Origin: Streptococcus suis
GTDB taxonomy: Bacteria; Bacillota; Bacilli; Lactobacillales; Streptococcaceae
NCBI GenBank assembly: GCA_024583055.1
Contig: CP102145.1
Location: forward strand, 868,001-932,000
Reading direction: 5' to 3'
Length of the DNA: 64,000 nt
Below the pieces are notes generated by a model. It ran no database searches. It was given only the letters and a program-made list of their open reading frames with translations, and was not told the origin of the DNA. Below, piece after piece: positions 51,290 through 62,561 of the stretch. Position 1 is the first letter of the stretch, and each line of letters opens with the position of its first letter. The position numbers and the translations under genes are program-made.

Positions 51290-54200
51290 CTAGACTTGTA
51301 ATTTGTTGTAAAAATCAGTTTTATTAATATAATCGTCCATCAGACCTGATATAGCATTTCGTAAGTTTGGTTTTTTCCAATCCCAATTATTCGACCTCAA
51401 ATGGTTTAAGCAGTGTGCAATAGCTTTGATCGCATTAATGTACAGATTCATGTCGATGGTTTGGTTTACCGTTTTAACTGTCTTAAACACATATCCCCTG
51501 TTTCCGTCAAAACCATCTTTAAGGTATATTGTGTCTCCATAAAGTTCAACGTGGTCAAGTGTAGCAACGTGATTATATCCAATTGCACTCCGAAAGATTC
51601 GGATGCCTGAGAAGCGACCAGATGATTGCGAGTTTATACCATCACCAGACGAAGTCACGCCTAGCCCTGCATACACACCGCCAGCATTTGCATCAGCGGA
51701 AGATGTTACATCGTTAAAGTGCAAAAATGCTGTATGTGTTCCGCGTCTGCGCACCAATGCATTATTGGCAGAATTAAAATTAATTGCAGCATTTGTATTA
51801 AATGAGATGTTAGCGTTATTCAGGTCCATCTGCATCGCATCATTTGTCGCGGACAGAATCCCTCCCGATATTTTATTAGCCGACAAAGTCACAGCCTGAA
51901 CACTTGTGGCAAACGCATTTTTAGCAAACAACTTCTCAAGATACGCCTCATTTGCAGTCAAGCCGTTGAAGAAGGCTTCGTCGAACGCAATCTTACTACC
52001 GTCGATACTATTTACCGCTATCCGTTCAGCATCCAATGTGCCAGTAGTAATTTTACCAGCGTCTAAACCAGCAATCTTAGCGGATGTAATCACACCGTCT
52101 TGGATGTAAGTCGTACCAGTAATCTGCACTAACTTACCGTCAATCTTAACCGACCCATCTTTGTTTAGGTTGAGTTGGTTGAGCACAGTGCCTGAGTTGG
52201 TTAAGTTCTGCACAGCCCAGGAACCAGCTAGTTGACTGACTTGTGTCTTGAGTCCGTTAGCACCAGACACTTCCTGGACCAAGCCTGCTGCAGTCTGAGT
52301 AACCTTGCTGACATTATCGAGGATACTCCCCGCTGTGCCGACAGCACCGATAGTACGAGTGTGACTGTCTACTGTGTCATTCACAGCGTGCAGGGCTGTG
52401 ACGGTGGCGAGGTCTTCAGGGGCTGGAGACCAGTCTGTAGCGACTGTGCCTATTTCGACCTTAATCTTATATCGATTAAACAATTTATCGATTGTACCTT
52501 GCGTCTTTGGATATATCGACAAGAAACCAAACCCGTTAATCGTAATTTTATCTGTAACTAACTGACCTTCTCTGACAATCCAATAAAATCCAGCAGAACT
52601 ATTATAGCCGTTTTTTGATACACCGATATAGCACTGACCAATGTTTTGATTTACATCGTTATCACTTACTGAGATCGTTATAGTATCTTTTGGTAATCTA
52701 CGGTACGCATATGTACCATCAGTGTTGTAATTTGATAACGACCGACTAAAATAGTTTATTCCACCAACCTCTGTCGGTATCAACGCTTTAGTCTCACTTA
52801 TAGTCCGACTAAAACTATCTGCCGTCTCTTGCACAAGATTTTGTACAGTCGTAGATAACGCATAGGGTTGCAGAGCGCTACTAGTAATATATCCACGCCC
52901 TGTGATGTTGTTGTCAACATCAGACTTGGTCTGGTAACCTTTGCTAGTGATTGCCGACTCGACTTGTGTACTTGTCAGACGTTTGCTAATCTCGGTCGCA
53001 TTTTGAGTGATTTTGGCACTTGCAGTGTTGATTTTCCCATCAAGCGTCTGTGTACTTGAGGTCAATTCTTCAAACTTCCCATCAACTGTATTTTGATAAG
53101 TCGCCAGATTTTGCTTGGTAGTGTCAGCAGTTGTCTTAATCTCATTGAGTTTCAACGTTGTTCCGCGGACATTTTCGTCGTATGTAGACTTGACAACGTA
53201 GTTAGTAGCAATCGCGGTACGCTCGGCAGTTAACTGTCTCGCTGTCTCCTCTCGACTAGCAGTCAAATATTGGCTGGCTCGTGTGCCTTCTTCATTTTTG
53301 TAGGTTTCTAGGCTCTCCAGTCTTGTCTTAAAGCCTTCGGCAGTCTGCTGGGCGTAAGTCTTAGCATCTACTGCTTTACCATCTACCGTTTGGATTTGAC
53401 GGGATAACTCTGCGCTTGCTTCATCTGCTGTACGCTTATAACTTGCGATTTCGGAGCGGAGGTCTTCTGTAGCATCTGAATGTTCTCTGTTAAGTGTACC
53501 TTCGTACAGAGCTGGTGCGCATAGCTCAATTTCGACGGCATCATTTAATGACCGTCCCAAAATTACAGCTTTGGTAGTTGCTGTAGCCGTCTGCTTCCAT
53601 ATAACCCAGTAGCGTTTCCACTCAGTGGTAATTTTGACAACTGCCTTACCGTCCGAAGCGACGCCTTTGAAACCTGTACTAGTTTCAACGGATATTGTCG
53701 TGTTTGGCGAATAAAAGTGACAGTTGATTGATGTGTCTGCGCTAGCGCGAGCATAAAATGATGCGATATATGTGTCACTCGTTGGGATTTTTGACGTGCG
53801 TTGCGCAAATAAATCTACATAGCCTCTTGGTGCTGATCTGCCGCGAGCGATAGTATAGCCGTTAAATTGGTCAGATGTATTGTGTCTAGCACTCAAATTA
53901 TCAGCCAACGTCCTCGTCTTTGTTAGTAGATTTTGGCTACCAATAAAGAGATTCTCGAACCGCTCCGTCACACCGTCAAGCCCACTTTGTAAGTCAGCAG
54001 TCTTACGATTGATACTCTCAATCTGCCCAGTCTGAGTATTGACAGTCTGCGTCAGAGCCTCGTATTGGGTTCTGGTTTGGCTCAGAGTGTCCTCAACAGT
54101 CTTGGTCCGACTTAATACACTAGCGATGTCTCCGGTCGCCTTAGACACGGTTTTAGACAGCTCTGTGACTGTCGACCTCGTACCATCAGCCAGAGTTTCA

Positions 54201-55957
54201 ACTGTCGACACACGGCTAGTCAAATCCGTCTGGGCTCGTGCTTGCTCCAAAATCTTGCTAGCTTGCAAGTTAAGGTCGTTTCGCAAAGCTGTAGCACTTG
54301 CTTGGCTATCTCTAGCCTTTTGGTCAGCGTTAGCGATTGCTGACTGTAGCTCAGACTTAGCACTGTTTAGTGCTTGGCTAACCGTCGCAACCTGTGCCCG
54401 TGCATCTGCGATAGCTTCGTCTTTTGACTGTAAGGCGGTTGTGATTGCACTAGCAGCATCCGACTTGGCTTCGTTGGCAAGTGATTCGACAGACTGAGTT
54501 TTAGCCAATATATCCGCAACCTGTCTGTCGTGTTCCTCGGATTGGGCTTCCATGGATTGGGTGACTTGGGCGATTTCTTCTGCGATCCTATCTCGCAAAG
54601 CTTCACTGTCATAAGTCCGTAAGATTTCTTCCCAAACTTCTCCAGTCCACCGAAGCATGATTTGATGGCCCTCATGCTCTGGATCAGGCTTAAACCAAAT
54701 ATCATTGATCAGCACTTTACCTGGATACTGGACGGTAGGGTCTTCAGTGCCGTACCAGTTATTGTTAAAACCGTCAGCACTTGGTAAGTAGTCTGGCAAG
54801 TTCTGGACAAAATTGGAAAATTCATTGGTAATAAATTGCTCTACAGCCTTGTCTGCAATTGTTTGAGCTTTGGCTTCGTTACTTTCGCCAATCCTATCAC
54901 CAAGCTTGATATCGCTTGATTGATTGTTCAATCGGTTGAAGGTAATCTCGAAAATCCGAGTATCATAGTCCAGTTTCTTATCATGCCGAACCACTCGGAT
55001 AGTGTCCCCAATTTTTACACCTTTCAGGTAAACACTTGATGTCTTCAAGGTCAACTGCGGACGTGCAGCATCAATCAAGGCCTTGTAAGTTCGCTCAATC
55101 AGGATTTCTGGATTCTCTTCTTCCGAAAAATCCACAAAGCCGATTTTAGGACGCATAGAGCCGTCAGCGTTCTTGATACCGTATTGTCGTGTCATTAAGG
55201 GCAATTCTAGGTATTTCTGCCCTTTAGGCTTGTTAACTGGCCTTCCTTGTGTCGTTGACCAAACTACGTTTTCGAAAGTAATTTTCCGACCATATCCGGC
55301 GCCAGTTTCCTCGCCTTTACCACGACCGATAAGGGCTGTAAAGATGTTGGTTCGTTCAACTTCCTGCAGGATTTGCAAGGCATTGTGACCATAGACTACA
55401 CGCTTACCGACTGCTTCACCAATTCTTTGCTTAAAGTCGATATAACGGGCGCCGATGCGATTGCCGTTCATCTCGACGAAAAATTGCATCTCCAAGTCCC
55501 ATACTTCACAGACCTTTTTCAAGGCATCGAAAACAGATGTGTAGTAGAAATTGGTACTGTGTGGTGTGGTTTCGCCAACAAAACGAGCTTGCCAATTGGT
55601 ACCAGCGAGCAAGTCTGCAATCACATCACGGGCAAAGGTATTCTTTGGACGCTTATCAAAGACTGGCGACTTCCGAAGCTCCTCAATCCCCGACTGAACA
55701 CCAATTAAGGTCGTCAATTCGTCCGAAGATTTTTGGGCCACGTAAAAATAATGAAAGGTATGAGCATCTTCCAAGGTCTGAATAGCCATGTATTCGACCT
55801 GCTCCAGCTCATCCGCATTCAGCCCCTTCAACTCGACTGTCAAGCGGTCAGACACATACCGCTCCGTTGTCAGTGCGTACTTCTGCAGGGCAGTCTTGAC
55901 AGCTGACTTTCTGACAATCTTTATCAGCTTTTCATCTTTATCAAATAAATAAATCAC
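51290..55957 (-). CDS. Phage tail-associated lysin / receptor-binding protein
   Basis: 1555-residue protein. N-terminal 380 residues match prophage endopeptidase tail (Tal/gp18-like) hub proteins: YLFDKDEKLIKIVRKSA, then GRGKGEETGAGYGRKITFENVVW. The middle (about 450-1300) is dominated by coiled coils (QSMEAQSEEHDRQVADILAK and repeated VETLADGTRSTVTELSK). The C-terminal 250 residues are glycine/asparagine-rich beta sequence, probably for host-receptor binding. It overlaps the Dit start by four bases. Confidence 0.85.
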   Translation of the reverse strand: MIYLFDKDEKLIKIVRKSAVKTALQKYALTTERYVSDRLTVELKGLNADELEQVEYMAIQTLEDAHTFHYFYVAQKSSDELTTLIGVQSGIEELRKSPVFDKRPKNTFARDVIADLLAGTNWQARFVGETTPHSTNFYYTSVFDALKKVCEVWDLEMQFFVEMNGNRIGARYIDFKQRIGEAVGKRVVYGHNALQILQEVERTNIFTALIGRGKGEETGAGYGRKITFENVVWSTTQGRPVNKPKGQKYLELPLMTRQYGIKNADGSMRPKIGFVDFSEEENPEILIERTYKALIDAARPQLTLKTSSVYLKGVKIGDTIRVVRHDKKLDYDTRIFEITFNRLNNQSSDIKLGDRIGESNEAKAQTIADKAVEQFITNEFSNFVQNLPDYLPSADGFNNNWYGTEDPTVQYPGKVLINDIWFKPDPEHEGHQIMLRWTGEVWEEILRTYDSEALRDRIAEEIAQVTQSMEAQSEEHDRQVADILAKTQSVESLANEAKSDAASAITTALQSKDEAIADARAQVATVSQALNSAKSELQSAIANADQKARDSQASATALRNDLNLQASKILEQARAQTDLTSRVSTVETLADGTRSTVTELSKTVSKATGDIASVLSRTKTVEDTLSQTRTQYEALTQTVNTQTGQIESINRKTADLQSGLDGVTERFENLFIGSQNLLTKTRTLADNLSARHNTSDQFNGYTIARGRSAPRGYVDLFAQRTSKIPTSDTYIASFYARASADTSINCHFYSPNTTISVETSTGFKGVASDGKAVVKITTEWKRYWVIWKQTATATTKAVILGRSLNDAVEIELCAPALYEGTLNREHSDATEDLRSEIASYKRTADEASAELSRQIQTVDGKAVDAKTYAQQTAEGFKTRLESLETYKNEEGTRASQYLTASREETARQLTAERTAIATNYVVKSTYDENVRGTTLKLNEIKTTADTTKQNLATYQNTVDGKFEELTSSTQTLDGKINTASAKITQNATEISKRLTSTQVESAITSKGYQTKSDVDNNITGRGYITSSALQPYALSTTVQNLVQETADSFSRTISETKALIPTEVGGINYFSRSLSNYNTDGTYAYRRLPKDTITISVSDNDVNQNIGQCYIGVSKNGYNSSAGFYWIVREGQLVTDKITINGFGFLSIYPKTQGTIDKLFNRYKIKVEIGTVATDWSPAPEDLATVTALHAVNDTVDSHTRTIGAVGTAGSILDNVSKVTQTAAGLVQEVSGANGLKTQVSQLAGSWAVQNLTNSGTVLNQLNLNKDGSVKIDGKLVQITGTTYIQDGVITSAKIAGLDAGKITTGTLDAERIAVNSIDGSKIAFDEAFFNGLTANEAYLEKLFAKNAFATSVQAVTLSANKISGGILSATNDAMQMDLNNANISFNTNAAINFNSANNALVRRRGTHTAFLHFNDVTSSADANAGGVYAGLGVTSSGDGINSQSSGRFSGIRIFRSAIGYNHVATLDHVELYGDTIYLKDGFDGNRGYVFKTVKTVNQTIDMNLYINAIKAIAHCLNHLRSNNWDWKKPNLRNAISGLMDDYINKTDFYNKLQV

Positions 55958-56742
55958 GCTCTCTCATCCCTCCAAACTACATTTTTTACTGTGGCATTCT
56001 TTGCCGTGATAGTGTCTCCATTTTTGACTGTGAATTGTTCCAGTGGACTGAACCGCTCCAGCTCGCTGAGGATACTCCTGCCGTTGTACGTGGCAGTTAC
56101 TTCTTCATCTCCAAATGTGACCACAATGTCTTTTCCAGCCACATAAGAGCCAGAGAAAGATAAAATCTTAGTTCCGTTGATAATCTGCACCTGGTTAACC
56201 GTTCCAGTCGGTGTGACCGTGATAGATTCGGGCAGGACTTCAATAGCATCAGATAAAGAAATCAGCCCAGTAGAGTTCTGGGCATTTTTCTTTTTATAGC
56301 CGTCTGGCACTATCAGAGTGAACTTGCTGACGATAGAAAGAGAAGTTTCCTCAATGTCATCCGCCCCACTGAAATAGCCATAGTAGGTGTAAGTCGGTTC
56401 GTCCTTGAACGTAATTTCCAGATAACCACTGCTTGCAAGAGTTCGCAAAATCCTGTTGAGTTTTGCAAATTTGTCTCGCATATCAGCACTAGTTCTGGCT
56501 TCCAGTTGGTACTTAATTTCAAGCACACGCTCATCATCAGACACATCTTCCACCCATACGCCACGGCGGCCAGGGACAGAGGCTGTCTTAACCGATTGGC
56601 CAAGCAGACCTCTCCCTGTTACCGTCAAATGGCGGTAGCCTTCAACCAGTTGATTGAGGGGCATACCGTTGATGGATATGTTATCAATAGGTTCAAACAC
56701 ATCAACCTTTTGATTTGTTGTTACATCTCTAAATTGATACAT
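55954..56742 (-). CDS. Distal tail protein (Dit)
   Basis: 262-residue Dit/siphovirus tail component. N-terminal MYQFRDVTTNQKVDVFEPID and the QSVKTASVPGRRGVWVEDVSDDERVLEIKYQ stretch are typical. A GTG two codons upstream is excluded because the ribosome site AGGAGG is seven bases before the ATG at 56742. Forms the hexameric hub under the tail tube. Confidence 0.85.
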   Translation of the reverse strand: MYQFRDVTTNQKVDVFEPIDNISINGMPLNQLVEGYRHLTVTGRGLLGQSVKTASVPGRRGVWVEDVSDDERVLEIKYQLEARTSADMRDKFAKLNRILRTLASSGYLEITFKDEPTYTYYGYFSGADDIEETSLSIVSKFTLIVPDGYKKKNAQNSTGLISLSDAIEVLPESITVTPTGTVNQVQIINGTKILSFSGSYVAGKDIVVTFGDEEVTATYNGRSILSELERFSPLEQFTVKNGDTITAKNATVKNVVWRDERA

Positions 56743-56753
56743 TTTCACTCCTC

Positions 56754-59700
56754 CTAATAATCTGATAACACTAATTCTAAACGCTGAGCTTCTGTTATAT
56801 CATCCGTAAAGGTACGGTAATTATGACCGCCAATGTTCAGGTTGATATGAGCTGGTTCTTTCTGTTTAAGCGTCATTTCATATTCCATCGCTCCACTAAA
56901 TGCTACCGATGGATGCAAACTGTCGGAAATGGCAGAAATGCCCGAACGAACTTCCGCAAAATTCGGCAGTATTGACGTATTCTGGCTTAGAGTGTCCGAA
57001 ATCCTGTCAGCAATCCCAATAACAGTATTTTTAACTGGTTTGAAACCATCAAGCAAACCGCCATTTAGACCTTTCATGATAGCATTACCGGCAGGAATTA
57101 AGAGCTTACGGTCATAAGAAATTGGACCTTTGTTTCTACGAATCCAATCCGCAATTCCACCAATAAAGTTTTTAACTCCCTCATACGCAGATTTCAGACC
57201 TCTTAAAAATCCATCAATAATGGCGCGACCTGCTGAGAAGAGGTCGATGTTTCTCAGACCGTCGAAAATACCTTTCACTCTGCTCACTAACTCGGATACA
57301 CTACGTTTTAAATCTTCCCATGCACGTTTTGCGCCATTGACCATATTATCAATGGTTTGTTGGACATTATTTTTTAATTCGTTCCATTTATCAACAGCTG
57401 TTGACTTAATATTTTCCACTGTCTGTGAAATGAAGGTCTTAAAATCCTCCCAAGCGCGTTTCGCACCCGAAATGAGATTGTCAATTGTTCCTTGGACACT
57501 TGCTTTCAGCTCTTCCCACTTTTGAGCAGCAGTCGCTTTGATATTCTCCCAAGTTTCTGACAAGAATTGTTTTGTATCCTCAAAACTCTGCTTCACAAAA
57601 TCAACTATCTTTTTGATTACATTTTCAAAAATATATTTTATGCCATCCCAAATTAATTGGAAAGCATCCTTGATAGACTGCCAAATCAAATCAATATCTG
57701 TCTTGGCTTGTTCAAAATTACCAGTAATCAGGTCTAGGATAATCAGCAAGGCACCCATGAAGATGGATTTAATGAATTCCCAGACACCTTGGAACATCAT
57801 CTTGATACCTTCCCATAAAGGTTCGATAAAGCCTTTGATACTGTTCCAAACAGATTCCCAAATGCCTTTCAGAATATCAAGGCCGGCTTGGAAAATAGAT
57901 TGTAAAAAAGTGATAGAGGTTTGAACCGATTCAAGAATAGCAGTCCATGTTTCTGATGCGAAGGTTTTTATCGCTCCCCAAACTGTTTCCCAGATACCTT
58001 TTAGGTATTCCATACCGGTAGAGATAGCCTGTGACACTCCATCCATAGCAGTTTGGAGAATGGATTTGATAGCTTCCCAAATCGTTGAGAAAATCCCTTT
58101 GAATGATTCCCATGCCGCATCCCAGTCACCATTTATCAATGCAGTTGCAGTGTCAATGATTCCTTTGATAACATCAAAAGCAGTTTGGATAATCGTTTTA
58201 ATAATTTCCCAAACGCCAGATATAATTGGACTCAAGGTGTTCCACACTGCAGTAGCGACCGAAACAATAGTGTTCCATAAACCAGACATAAACGGCTCAA
58301 TAGCCTGCCAAATACTCTTCACTGTTTCGACGACAGTAGAAACCACCGAAGAAATAATAGACCAAGCAGTAGACGCGACGGATGAAATTCTATTCCATAA
58401 GGCTGCAAAGAATTCTTGTAATGACTCCCACACGCCTTTGATAGATTCGACAATCGGAGCGGTTTCAGCCACTAGCCAATCCCAAACCTCTGAAGCTTTT
58501 GATTTGATAAAATCCCATGCAGTTGCAAATGCTGATTTTATTGCCTCCCATGCAGAAATACAGATATTCCGGAACCCTTCACTCTTGGACCACAAGGTGG
58601 CAATTACAGCGATTAAACCGACCACAAGGCCGATGACCCAACCTATCGGATTAGACATAAATGCAGCGCTTAACACACCCCACGCAGCAGACAATCCGCC
58701 TGTTACTGACCCCGCTGAAGTCAAAGCGGTACCTAGCGAGCCGATAAAACCGACCGCGCCACTAATCCATCCACCAATTTTGCTAAAAATATTCAGACCA
58801 CCAAGAGCAGCACTAGCAATCTTTGACTCCCCTGCGAGGAACGTCAATGCAGAACTTGCGGCTTGTGAACCTCTGCTCATGCCAAGCAAAGCGTTCCCTG
58901 TGTTGAATATGTTTTTCCCAATGTTTAATCCAGTTTTGGCAGTCGTTACTGCACCCGAAAATAGCTTAATCGCGCCTGTCGCGGTGTTAATAGTTGGTCC
59001 TGCTAACTTAAACGCACCAAAAGCTAACGCAATAGCTTTTATCTGAGCGGGTGAAAGTTTCGACACAGCATTCGCAACTCCAGTGACCGCGTCAGCTACT
59101 GTTTTAAATGCAGTTCCGACAGTTGTTCCCAAGTTCGACATATCTCCGCCAGATAACCCTTTAACGACATTCTTCAAGGCTTCCCACAAAGCATTGAGCT
59201 CATCTTTTGCACTACTTAATGCACCAGAACTAGTAAAACCCGAAACAAAGCGTTTGGCAGATTCGTATGCGCTTTGAAGGCTACTAGAGATTTTGGAAAC
59301 TACGCCATCGATATCAATCCCGTCTAAGAATTTCTTAAGCCCATTTGCAACCTTAGAAAAATCAATCTTATCTAGTTCAGCACCAACGGCTGATATTGCT
59401 TTTATCCCAAACTTATTTAGATGGTCAAAAGCAGGCATCAATTTATTGGATAGCCCTTCCTTTGTCCCATCAATCGCCTGGTCAACCGTTTTAAAATCTG
59501 TAGCCATCTTTTGAAATGAGCTTTCTGCATCTCCGGCTACAGCAATCATTGTGTTAAAGAAATCTTCCGTGGAGACTTTTCCGTCTTGAACAGCCGTCAC
59601 CAATTCAGAAGTCGTCATCCCCATTGCCCTAGCAACAGCAGAAATACCAGCGGGTGTTTGTTCTAGCATGAGCTTGAAATCAGCCCAAGCAACCGTCGGC

Positions 59701-60224
59701 TTAGCCGCCATCTGCACTGCTTGTTGAGACAAGGTTTTCATGGCTTGCGCAGGATTCTCTGCTGCACCTGCCAATCCGCCAAACGCCATCACAAGTTTCC
59801 CTGTGTCTTTAATTCCGACCGCAGCTAATTGGGCATAGGTAGAGGCCATATCAGACGCAGAATAAATAGTCTTGGTCGCATAGTCCTGCATAGAGGCCTT
59901 TGCGGCATCAATTTCTTTTCGACCAAAACCCAGCTCTGACAAGTTCCCATCGAACGTTTTCCAAGCCTTGGTAGAGCTCATCAACTCGCCACCCATAGAG
60001 GAGAGTCCCGCACTAACAAGACCGGTCATCTTAGAAACCGCAGAGCTGACCAGATTAGCCCCCAACATGCTCTTAAACATGGAGGTTGCTTTATTGCTTG
60101 TTGAGTTAAAAAAGTTAGACGCTTTGTCTAGACCGGTGATTGCCTTATTGGCCTTATTTAATGTTGAGGTAAATGATTTATCAACGGCTGATAATACCGC
60201 TTCAACTGAGTATGATTCAGCCAT
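56754..60224 (-). CDS. Tail tape measure protein
   Basis: 1156-residue tape measure protein. N-terminal part (to about 300) has the TP901 core with [23 protein letters not shown] and [20 protein letters not shown] motifs (here [15 protein letters not shown]). Residues about 560-1010 contain many Trp spaced roughly every 11 or 22, in amphipathic helices. A near-duplicated block of about 45 residues occurs at about 960-1050 ([20 protein letters not shown] and [20 protein letters not shown]). Length sets tail length. Confidence 0.92.
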   Translation of the reverse strand: MAESYSVEAVLSAVDKSFTSTLNKANKAITGLDKASNFFNSTSNKATSMFKSMLGANLVSSAVSKMTGLVSAGLSSMGGELMSSTKAWKTFDGNLSELGFGRKEIDAAKASMQDYATKTIYSASDMASTYAQLAAVGIKDTGKLVMAFGGLAGAAENPAQAMKTLSQQAVQMAAKPTVAWADFKLMLEQTPAGISAVARAMGMTTSELVTAVQDGKVSTEDFFNTMIAVAGDAESSFQKMATDFKTVDQAIDGTKEGLSNKLMPAFDHLNKFGIKAISAVGAELDKIDFSKVANGLKKFLDGIDIDGVVSKISSSLQSAYESAKRFVSGFTSSGALSSAKDELNALWEALKNVVKGLSGGDMSNLGTTVGTAFKTVADAVTGVANAVSKLSPAQIKAIALAFGAFKLAGPTINTATGAIKLFSGAVTTAKTGLNIGKNIFNTGNALLGMSRGSQAASSALTFLAGESKIASAALGGLNIFSKIGGWISGAVGFIGSLGTALTSAGSVTGGLSAAWGVLSAAFMSNPIGWVIGLVVGLIAVIATLWSKSEGFRNICISAWEAIKSAFATAWDFIKSKASEVWDWLVAETAPIVESIKGVWESLQEFFAALWNRISSVASTAWSIISSVVSTVVETVKSIWQAIEPFMSGLWNTIVSVATAVWNTLSPIISGVWEIIKTIIQTAFDVIKGIIDTATALINGDWDAAWESFKGIFSTIWEAIKSILQTAMDGVSQAISTGMEYLKGIWETVWGAIKTFASETWTAILESVQTSITFLQSIFQAGLDILKGIWESVWNSIKGFIEPLWEGIKMMFQGVWEFIKSIFMGALLIILDLITGNFEQAKTDIDLIWQSIKDAFQLIWDGIKYIFENVIKKIVDFVKQSFEDTKQFLSETWENIKATAAQKWEELKASVQGTIDNLISGAKRAWEDFKTFISQTVENIKSTAVDKWNELKNNVQQTIDNMVNGAKRAWEDLKRSVSELVSRVKGIFDGLRNIDLFSAGRAIIDGFLRGLKSAYEGVKNFIGGIADWIRRNKGPISYDRKLLIPAGNAIMKGLNGGLLDGFKPVKNTVIGIADRISDTLSQNTSILPNFAEVRSGISAISDSLHPSVAFSGAMEYEMTLKQKEPAHINLNIGGHNYRTFTDDITEAQRLELVLSDY

Positions 60225-60237
60225 TTAACCCTCCTTT

Positions 60238-60519
60238 CTAAACGTTGGCTTTTTTCAGCAAGCTATACAATTTGTCATCCTGTATCACATCCAAATCCAT
60301 CTTGCCAGTAATCTTCTCGATAGCCTTTTCATGATCAAAGAAATCTTCAAATTTCTTAAAGACATAGACTTCATTCTTGCCCCTTTTCTTAGTCGCCTTA
60401 ACTTGGCGATTGAGCCAAGCTTGTTGATGAAGATTATGCATGGTGTCGATACTTTGTAGAGCCTTTCCTGTCATAAGCAGGTCATACTCATACAAAGTCA
60501 TTCGCCCGATAGCGTCCAT
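60238..60519 (-). CDS. Tail assembly chaperone, frameshift extension (gpT-like)
   Basis: 93-residue frame beginning MDAIGRMTLYEYDLLM. It has no good ribosome site, and its reading frame stays open upstream across the stop of the 117-residue chaperone in the -1 direction. This is the usual gpG/gpGT arrangement, so it is probably made as a fusion by -1 frameshifting. No classic slippery heptamer was found by eye, so separate initiation is possible. Confidence 0.65.
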   Translation of the reverse strand: MDAIGRMTLYEYDLLMTGKALQSIDTMHNLHQQAWLNRQVKATKKRGKNEVYVFKKFEDFFDHEKAIEKITGKMDLDVIQDDKLYSLLKKANV

Positions 60520-60590
60520 ATCTGTAATACCAAGAAAACGGACGCAGTTGATGACAATTTGCTCGAAGGTTTCAGCCGAGCTTAACGGCT

Positions 60591-60944
60591 TTAGGCTTCG
60601 ACCTTCTCCATTTCGCGCTTGAGATTGCCGATAAAGAGCTTTGACGCATTGGACTGTTCCAATTCCGTCTCAACTTCCAAGAATACTGCCTCGATATCCT
60701 CAACCTCATCCAAATAGTCACAAATCGCATCAAAACTTGGACGGGATTTCTCTGTAATCGTACCAACATGGAGATATTCGGCCAGCGTCGTAATCTTACG
60801 AGCCAACAAGAATGGTGCCGTTGTTTCAAGACCCATCCCGAATTCACCGCGCTCATCTTTCATAACATGGCGCTTGTCCATTTCCGTTACAAACTTCACG
60901 CCAAACTTAACTTGATACGTTTTTCCTTTGATTTCCAATTGCAT
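60591..60944 (-). CDS. Tail assembly chaperone (gpG-like)
   Basis: 117-residue protein in the usual place between major tail and tape measure genes. Starts MQLEIKGKTYQVKFGVKFV, typical of the phage TAC family. Guides tape measure folding and tail assembly. A -1 frame continues it into the next ORF. Confidence 0.8.
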   Translation of the reverse strand: MQLEIKGKTYQVKFGVKFVTEMDKRHVMKDERGEFGMGLETTAPFLLARKITTLAEYLHVGTITEKSRPSFDAICDYLDEVEDIEAVFLEVETELEQSNASKLFIGNLKREMEKVEA

Positions 60945-60971
60945 GTGTTTTTCTCCTTGCTAAAAAATAAA

Positions 60972-60989
60972 GCGCCCAATAACGGGCGC
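60972..60989 (-). terminator. Terminator after the major tail protein gene
   Basis: Perfect 6-base GC-rich stem GCGCCC/GGGCGC, followed by TTTATTTTTT on the minus strand. It separates the abundant major tail transcript from the tail chaperone genes. Confidence 0.75.
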
Positions 60990-60993
60990 AACC

Positions 60994-61494
60994 TTATGAA
61001 CTAGATTTTACAGTCGTATCCTCAAAGACGTACTGCACCACTTGAGCCTGTTCTTCGGTCAAAGTGGCATTGCCTGAGGCACCAACACCATTGATACCAA
61101 ATTCCATTTCAAGCTCAACCAAATCTTCCGCATTCTTGGTCTTGTTGAATGAGGTAATATAGCCTTGATAATAAGTCGCTGGATATTTTTCAGCAACCTT
61201 AGCAGCACCTTTTTCGATTTCCCAAATTTCCACCAAATCACCGTTATTCATGGCTTGTTCCAGCTCTGCGACCAAAGGGTCGTTTTCAGCCATGATAGAG
61301 GTAGCGGACAATGTAACTTCAATTCCACCAATTGTCTGCAAGACCCCGTCTTTGGTTTGTGACGTGTTTGTGTCACGGCTCTTTTCTGAGCTATGCTCTG
61401 TTTGGAAAGCCAGCTTAGCAGCCGCCTTATTCGCCTGCTCTTTCAAAACACGAAAAAGCAAAATCGAATCAATACCTTTTTTTGCTGTTAGCAT
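60994..61494 (-). CDS. Major tail protein
   Basis: 166-residue TP901-1-type major tail protein: SILLFRVLKEQANKAAAKLAFQTEHS at residues 10-35, then GGIEVTLSATSIMAEND and GYITSFNKTKNAEDLVELEM. Builds the tail tube. Followed by a terminator, as is common for this highly expressed gene. Confidence 0.87.
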   Translation of the reverse strand: MLTAKKGIDSILLFRVLKEQANKAAAKLAFQTEHSSEKSRDTNTSQTKDGVLQTIGGIEVTLSATSIMAENDPLVAELEQAMNNGDLVEIWEIEKGAAKVAEKYPATYYQGYITSFNKTKNAEDLVELEMEFGINGVGASGNATLTEEQAQVVQYVFEDTTVKSSS

Positions 61495-61502
61495 AATTAC
61501 TC

Positions 61503-61892
61503 CTATCTCAAATTAAAAACAAGGGTCAACCTCGCCCGTTTGAGCGGGTCAACCGTAGTAGTATCGTCCATCATCTCGATAGACGATCGTGCAATGTGTA
61601 AGGACCAACGATAACCGTCTGTTACCTCAATGCCTAGCGCTTCATGATAGATAGCCCCAGCCATATCAGAGACCTGCTTGCGCTTTTTCTGCAAGCCCCA
61701 GACGCTAACAAGCAAGGTCACAGACCCCTTGATATCTGTCTTGTTTGGCACATGGTCCGTAGTCGTTGATTCTAACTCAACAAATGGATAAGGCACCCTG
61801 TCCATCGGCTTGTAATCATAGACCGAAAAACCGAGATTCCTAATCCGTTTGTACATTTCATCAAAAATTGATTGGTCTCTTGTTTTAATCAT
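61503..61892 (-). CDS. Tail terminator / DUF3168-like protein
   Basis: 129-residue protein in the tail-terminator place. [27 protein letters not shown] at the start and [29 protein letters not shown] are typical of gp17-like neck-tail proteins. Caps the tail tube; identity by position. Confidence 0.7.
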   Translation of the reverse strand: MIKTRDQSIFDEMYKRIRNLGFSVYDYKPMDRVPYPFVELESTTTDHVPNKTDIKGSVTLLVSVWGLQKKRKQVSDMAGAIYHEALGIEVTDGYRWSLHIARSSIEMMDDTTTVDPLKRARLTLVFNLR

Positions 61893-62263
61893 TTAACCAA
61901 CCTTTCTAGATCTTTGACAAAGTCTTTTTTTACTTCGTCAAAAGCTGGACCAACGAATGGTTGGGCACTCATATATCGCGTACCTTTTTCTAGATAGGCG
62001 GAATAATGAGTGGTCGGACCAGCTTTCGCAGTCAGTTTGTTTGCAGAAATAGACAACTGCACCGAGCGTCTCGTAGCACCAGTCGGTTTAACAAATTTCT
62101 TTCCCTCCCAGTGCCCACGAAATACAGCTTTTCTAACAATCGTTCGTTGTAATTTTGCGCCATTTTTTTGGACAATGTCCTTTACTGCATCCATTTTTTG
62201 AATCGCTTTCAGCTTCTGCCCTAGTTTATCCAATCCAACAAACTTCATCGTCGCTTTAACCAA
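61889..62263 (-). CDS. HK97 gp10-like neck protein
   Basis: 124-residue protein of the HK97 gp10 family ([21 protein letters not shown] at 8-28, [26 protein letters not shown] near 85-110). Head-tail completion protein. Overlaps its neighbours by four and eight bases. Confidence 0.82.
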   Translation of the reverse strand: MVKATMKFVGLDKLGQKLKAIQKMDAVKDIVQKNGAKLQRTIVRKAVFRGHWEGKKFVKPTGATRRSVQLSISANKLTAKAGPTTHYSAYLEKGTRYMSAQPFVGPAFDEVKKDFVKDLERLVK

Positions 62264-62561
62264 TGCTGTTATCTCTTTCTAGATACAACACACGACCATC
62301 CTGTTTGTCAGCGATGACCTTGTAATATCGATTATTGTAGGTACAATATGTAAAGTCAATCTGCCTTGTCCTCTGCAAGTAGCAGACCTTTCTGTCCTTT
62401 TGATAATCACCAAAGACCTGCATAGACTTCTCAATGCCTAAATCGATAACCAAGCAAGGTAAAGTAATTACTTCGCCCGGCTTCATCACATGCTCGCCAA
62501 GGTCAGGATCATAGAACTCGCTACTCCCTTTTTCGAAGAGGATTCTATCCGCGTATCTCAT
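62256..62561 (-). CDS. Putative head closure protein
   Basis: 101-residue beta-rich protein (MRYADRILFEKGSSEFYDP; TYCTYNNRYYKVIADKQDGR) in the SPP1 gp16 position. Likely head-tail joining or head closure; assigned by place. Overlaps both neighbours. Confidence 0.65.
   Translation of the reverse strand: MRYADRILFEKGSSEFYDPDLGEHVMKPGEVITLPCLVIDLGIEKSMQVFGDYQKDRKVCYLQRTRQIDFTYCTYNNRYYKVIADKQDGRVLYLERDNSIG

Noticed and set aside
58060..59046. Long plus-strand open frame of 328 codons
   Set aside because: It lies wholly antisense to the tape measure gene, has no ribosome site and its composition mirrors that gene's codon bias. Treated as a shadow frame.
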